Source of the DNA: Candidatus Cloacimonetes bacterium HGW-Cloacimonetes-2
Lineage (GTDB): Bacteria > Cloacimonadota > Cloacimonadia > Cloacimonadales > Cloacimonadaceae
Length of the DNA: 64,000 bases
Direction: 5' to 3'
Assembly (NCBI GenBank): GCA_002842035.1
Contig: PHBP01000001.1
Span: forward strand, 109,198-173,197
Shown: positions 61,410 through 64,000 of the stretch, one piece after another
Numbering within the stretch: the stretch's first letter is position 1
How the letters are laid out: the number at the start of each line of letters is the position of its first letter
Notes under the pieces: model-generated
The model's input: only the letters and a program-made list of their open reading frames with translations
Databases searched by the model: none
Told to the model about the DNA's origin: nothing
Program-made: the position numbers and the translations under genes

Positions 61410-62311
61410 ACGAGCGCGATAGACGCACCTCCCTGACCGTCAATCTCGGTCTAATATCCAATATCATCCTCTCCATCCTGAAGACCACCATAGGTATTTT
61501 CGGACACAGTCCTGCCCTCTTAGCCGATGGCATAAACTCCAGCTCTGATGTAGTTTACTACGTTGCTGTGAAGATATTTATGCGCCATGCCCGCAAGCCG
61601 GCAGACGAAGAACATCCCTACGGTCATCGCCAGCTGGAATCCATCTCGGCAATAGTAGTGGGTGCTTTCATCCTCACTACCGGTATCGCCATCTTTTGGG
61701 AATCGATAAATACTGTCTATGAGCTCGCCTCCGGCACTGCTATCGGCCGTGCTGCTTCCTATTGGGCTCTGCTAATCGCTGTGTGCACATTTGCACTCAA
61801 GATATTCCTCTATACTTATACTCGCACTAATACCCGTAAGACAGGCAATCCTACTTTAAAAGCTCTTGCCAACGACCATTTCAATGATATTATGGCTTCT
61901 CTTGCTGTGATCATTGGTATCGTCCTGGGCAAATTTGGCTGGCACTGGATGGATCCTGCCGCGGGAGCAATCGTAGCAATCTTCATCATCAAGACTGGTA
62001 TCGAGATCATTCTCGAGAATTCCGGCGACTTGATGGATAGCTTTCCGGATGAAGATTTCCGAGCTCAGATCAGCGATGTCACCCTCAAAATCGAGGGTGT
62101 CCGCGATATTGAAGAGCTGGGAATTCATCGATTTGGTCCACATTACATTGTCAATATGACGATTGGAGTGGAAGGCACGATATCTGTATCTGCCGGACAT
62201 AAGATCGCCGATGAGGTTGAAGCCAAGCTCTTTGATCACTTCGGCTCAGGCCTCTCCAAAGTAAACATCCACTACCATCCGTCGATAAAAGCCACAGGAG
62301 ACAACATTTGA
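61406..62311 (+). CDS. Cation diffusion facilitator family transporter
   Basis: This 301-residue protein has six membrane helices (within residues 10-210) and a C-terminal ferredoxin-like cytoplasmic domain. Metal-site regions are visible: ALLADGINSSSDVV (Asp in helix 2), DEEHPYGHRQLE, and ANDHFNDIMASL (helix 5, His/Asp). HRFGPHYIVNMTIGVEG and the C-terminal IHYHPS match CDF tails. It exports Zn, Mn or Fe ions by proton antiport. Four-base overlaps link it with kamB and the M23 gene. Confidence 0.92.
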   Translation: MNERDRRTSLTVNLGLISNIILSILKTTIGIFGHSPALLADGINSSSDVVYYVAVKIFMRHARKPADEEHPYGHRQLESISAIVVGAFILTTGIAIFWESINTVYELASGTAIGRAASYWALLIAVCTFALKIFLYTYTRTNTRKTGNPTLKALANDHFNDIMASLAVIIGIVLGKFGWHWMDPAAGAIVAIFIIKTGIEIILENSGDLMDSFPDEDFRAQISDVTLKIEGVRDIEELGIHRFGPHYIVNMTIGVEGTISVSAGHKIADEVEAKLFDHFGSGLSKVNIHYHPSIKATGDNI

Positions 62312-63543
62312 ATTACGGAAAACACATATTACTATCACTCGTCATCCTCGTCCTGATCAGTTTCTCACTACTCTGTATAATCCCCTTAAATGCCTCACGC
62401 AAACCGATTGAAAAGATCAGCATCATTCCTCCCGAACCAGAATGGATCGTCGGTATTATCCCGAACGGAGGCAGTCTTTACAGCGTTTTGGGAGAGCAAG
62501 GTCTCCCCGGAATCCACGTTGCCCTGGTCTCGTATCGTATGGGCGAGTATATCGACGTCACTACCATCCAACCCGGTGACACTCTCAAGATCAAGCTTAG
62601 CGAAGACAAGCAAAGCATCACCAAGATGCAATTTGTCCAAGAGCCCACCACGAGGCATAACTTCACTGTTGTCCCTGATTCACTGATATACTCGATGGAA
62701 TCCCTGCCTGTTACCGAGCAGTATCGCGTAGTGGAAGGCGAGGTCAATGGCACTCTGGATGCATCGCTTTTGGCTGCCGGTCTCCCCCCCACCTCAAAAC
62801 AGCAGATCAACAACGGACTCGAAGCAGAGATCAACTTCTCCCGGGATGCCCGCTCCGGTGATCGCTTTACTGTCTTGGTGAAAGAGCGTATCTTCGAGAA
62901 CAAGCCTCTGCCCGGAAGCACTGTCTATTATGTAAAGTATGAGGGAGAACGCACCGGAGCCAAGGAACTGTGGCGTTTTGAGGAGAGCGATCCCAAATCT
63001 GTTTTGAATGGTCTTTACAACAAGGATGGCAAGGCCAATAGCACCAGCGGAGTGGGCTTCCCTCTCGCCAGTATCCACGTAGTATCCAAATTTGGCCGTC
63101 GTGCTGATCCCTTTAGCGGACGCGGAGCCAATCACCAAGGTGTGGATTACAGGGCTCGTGGCGGCACGCCTGTCTATGCGGTTGCCAATGGAGTGGTTAC
63201 GGAAGCCCGTTATCACGGTGGCTGGGGAAACAACGTCCAGATCAAGCATTCCAGCGGGATGGAATCTCAATATGCCCACCTGAGCTCGATGAGCGTAAGG
63301 AAGGGTCAGAGAGTGGTAAAGGGACAAGTAATCGGCAGAGTAGGCAGCACAGGACGCTCTACCGGCGCTCACCTTCATTTCGGCTTGATCAGCGGAGGTA
63401 AATTCATCAATCCTACCAATCTCAAGATGGTCGGAGCTGAGAAACTGAATGCCCAGCAATTGAATGAATTCAACCGACAAAAACAAGTTATTATGAACCG
63501 CTTGCAGAGCCTGCGTCAACCGACTCGTCCTGCCATCAGCTAA
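62308..63543 (+). CDS. Membrane-anchored M23 metallopeptidase
   Basis: The start is a TTG at 62308 with AGGAG before it, overlapping the CDF gene by four bases. The 411-residue protein has an N-terminal membrane segment (about residues 6-28), an OapA/LysM-like mid-region (LPGIHVALVSYRMGEYIDVTTI-type; key piece TTIQPGDTLKI) and a C-terminal LytM domain: GRRADPFSG, NHQGVDYRARGGTPVYA (His/Asp metal), and GAHLHFGL (HxH). It cuts peptidoglycan cross-links. It is the last gene of the lysine operon; a terminator follows. Confidence 0.92.
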   Translation: MNYGKHILLSLVILVLISFSLLCIIPLNASRKPIEKISIIPPEPEWIVGIIPNGGSLYSVLGEQGLPGIHVALVSYRMGEYIDVTTIQPGDTLKIKLSEDKQSITKMQFVQEPTTRHNFTVVPDSLIYSMESLPVTEQYRVVEGEVNGTLDASLLAAGLPPTSKQQINNGLEAEINFSRDARSGDRFTVLVKERIFENKPLPGSTVYYVKYEGERTGAKELWRFEESDPKSVLNGLYNKDGKANSTSGVGFPLASIHVVSKFGRRADPFSGRGANHQGVDYRARGGTPVYAVANGVVTEARYHGGWGNNVQIKHSSGMESQYAHLSSMSVRKGQRVVKGQVIGRVGSTGRSTGAHLHFGLISGGKFINPTNLKMVGAEKLNAQQLNEFNRQKQVIMNRLQSLRQPTRPAIS

Positions 63544-63564
63544 AGATAATTAAGCTATCTTTGT

Positions 63565-63591
63565 GGGGATTCACCCGAATCCCCTTTTTTT
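63565..63591 (+). terminator. Rho-independent terminator after the M23 gene
   Basis: GGGGATTC pairs perfectly with GAATCCCC around ACCC, then seven T. Confidence 0.92.
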
Positions 63592-63707
63592 GCCTCTGTT
63601 TGATGGATACTACCAACCCGGATTCTTCCTCTTCAAATCAGCATTATCTACTAAACCATTGGATGAGAGTTTATTAGCTATTGTCACCCCCATTCGCTCC
63701 GGATGAT

Positions 63708-63796
63708 CTACAGCATATCACCAGCAGATCAAGAGCAAATCAAGTCGAACCGGGTTCGAGGTGAATTGCTCTTGATCTGCTGGTGATATGCTGTAG
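63708..63796. repeat. Long intergenic palindrome, family A copy 5
   Basis: This 89-bp element extends the copy 1 arms to CTACAGCATATCACCAGC and its complement, with the centre TCGAAC-CGG-GTTCGA. It differs from copy 1 in only a few core and end bases. Flanks also recall copy 1: a CACCCCCA(C/T) block and ATGATCTA precede both. Confidence 0.9.
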
Positions 63797-63872
63797 TCAA
63801 AAGCCAGTCAAAGAGAAAAGCCGGGTGAACAATATCACGCCGGCTAATGATAATCTATTGTATGAGGCTCGT

Positions 63873-64000
63873 TCAGAGAGCTTTACGATATATTCGGAAG
63901 CGTTTGTAGATACGCCCCCCTGCTCGCTCCATCTCGGCACGGATTTGTTTGTTGTCCTCGAGCTCGTGGTGGCTATCCATTAGCTCTATGCCGGCTTCTT
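63873..64000 (-). CDS. GNAT-type acetyltransferase, C-terminal part (5' end beyond window)
   Basis: On the minus strand an open frame enters from beyond the window and stops at TCA (63873-63875). The 42 visible residues include AGIELMDSHHELEDN, RAEMERAGGRIYKRF and the final RIYRKAL. This is the usual end of a GNAT-like group whose members read ELSW-LEDN...GG..YK.YR.YEK.L. The catalytic core is not in the window. The gene converges with the M23 operon, and the family A palindrome and terminator lie between them. Confidence 0.7.
   Translation of the reverse strand, partial: EAGIELMDSHHELEDNKQIRAEMERAGGRIYKRFRIYRKAL

Larger units (their letters stand above)
63544..63872. other. Gene-free stretch near the right end
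   Basis: It holds the M23 terminator and the longest family A palindrome (63708-63796). Nothing else is apparent. Confidence 0.65.

Noticed and set aside
8031-63796. The palindromes as integron attC sites
   Set aside because: They lack the RYYYAAC/GTTRRRY end boxes, no integrase or gene cassettes are present, and copies are dispersed singly.
63783-63983. Plus-strand 66-codon ORF at the right end
   Set aside because: It starts in the palindrome and is antisense to the better supported GNAT frame.
1-64000. tRNA or rRNA genes
   Set aside because: I scanned the intergenic regions for T-loop (GGTTCGAATCC-like) and acceptor pairings and for conserved rRNA segments and found none; the TCGAAC/GTTCGA cores belong to the palindromes.

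Overview
The window looks like a piece of chromosome from an uncultivated, Gram-negative, amino-acid-fermenting bacterium. The best guess is Cloacimonadota (the Candidatus Cloacimonas group). This is inferred from gene content, not from a marker search. The supporting signs are an outer-membrane toolkit (LptD, TamB, Lol transporter, GmhB, barrel proteins), secreted proteins ending in FlgD/Por-type sorting domains, and anaerobic lysine fermentation genes (kdd, kamA, a KamB-like reactivase). A four-subunit 2-oxoacid:ferredoxin oxidoreductase with an aminotransferase, and methylmalonyl-CoA epimerase, fit the same picture. No rRNA, tRNA, CRISPR, transposase or phage genes were seen. A G run at bases 1-16 suggests the window starts at a contig end.

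Layout. 0.4-7.9 kb (+): a glucuronyl C5-epimerase-like lipoprotein, an Fpg/Nei-like protein without the catalytic N-terminal proline, and a 1772-residue beta-helix protein made of four repeated modules. 8.1-19.3 kb (-): a tight eight-gene envelope operon, tatD, barrel protein, recJ, polyprenol/DAG kinase-like, GT2, lolC/E-like, lolD, tamB. 19.7-26.4 kb (-): lptD, gmhB, THUMP methyltransferase, xdhC-like, Na/Pi cotransporter. 26.7-27.8 kb (-): a small unknown protein and a TPR protein. 28.3-37.2 kb (+): rpsA and lysS, then an unknown small gene coupled to an aminotransferase, korDABC, mce and a secreted protein. 37.5-38.8 kb (-): TfoX-like, DUF3795-like and a class I amidotransferase, divergent from a polysaccharide deacetylase and a methyltransferase. 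40.8-54.7 kb: accessory secreted proteins (SBBP-repeat protein, FGE-domain lipoprotein, broken C25-like gene, S41 and C10 peptidases) around pruA. 54.9-57.8 kb (+): fur, feoB, feoA-like behind a clear Fur-type operator. 58.1-63.5 kb (+): kdd, kamA, kamB-like, CDF transporter, M23 peptidase. The window ends in the 3' part of a GNAT acetyltransferase gene (-).

How the genes work together. Lysine (kamA, kdd), glutamate semialdehyde/proline (pruA) and other amino acids (aminotransferase plus Kor) are broken down to acyl-CoA, with electrons passed to ferredoxin. Iron uptake under Fur supplies the FeS enzymes. The two minus-strand operons build the outer membrane.

The most notable non-coding signals are these. 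(1) The pruA leader contains a hairpin strand that can pair either with an upstream segment or with the pruA Shine-Dalgarno, a textbook translational-switch layout. (2) A family of five long near-perfect palindromes of 70-89 bp sits only between genes. (3) Two further intergenic repeat families have two copies each; one pair lies in direct orientation around a 5 kb accessory block that holds a decayed protease gene. (4) A 39-codon upstream ORF precedes the SBBP-repeat gene. (5) Twelve exact TTGACA boxes lie between genes, all pointing toward a gene start.
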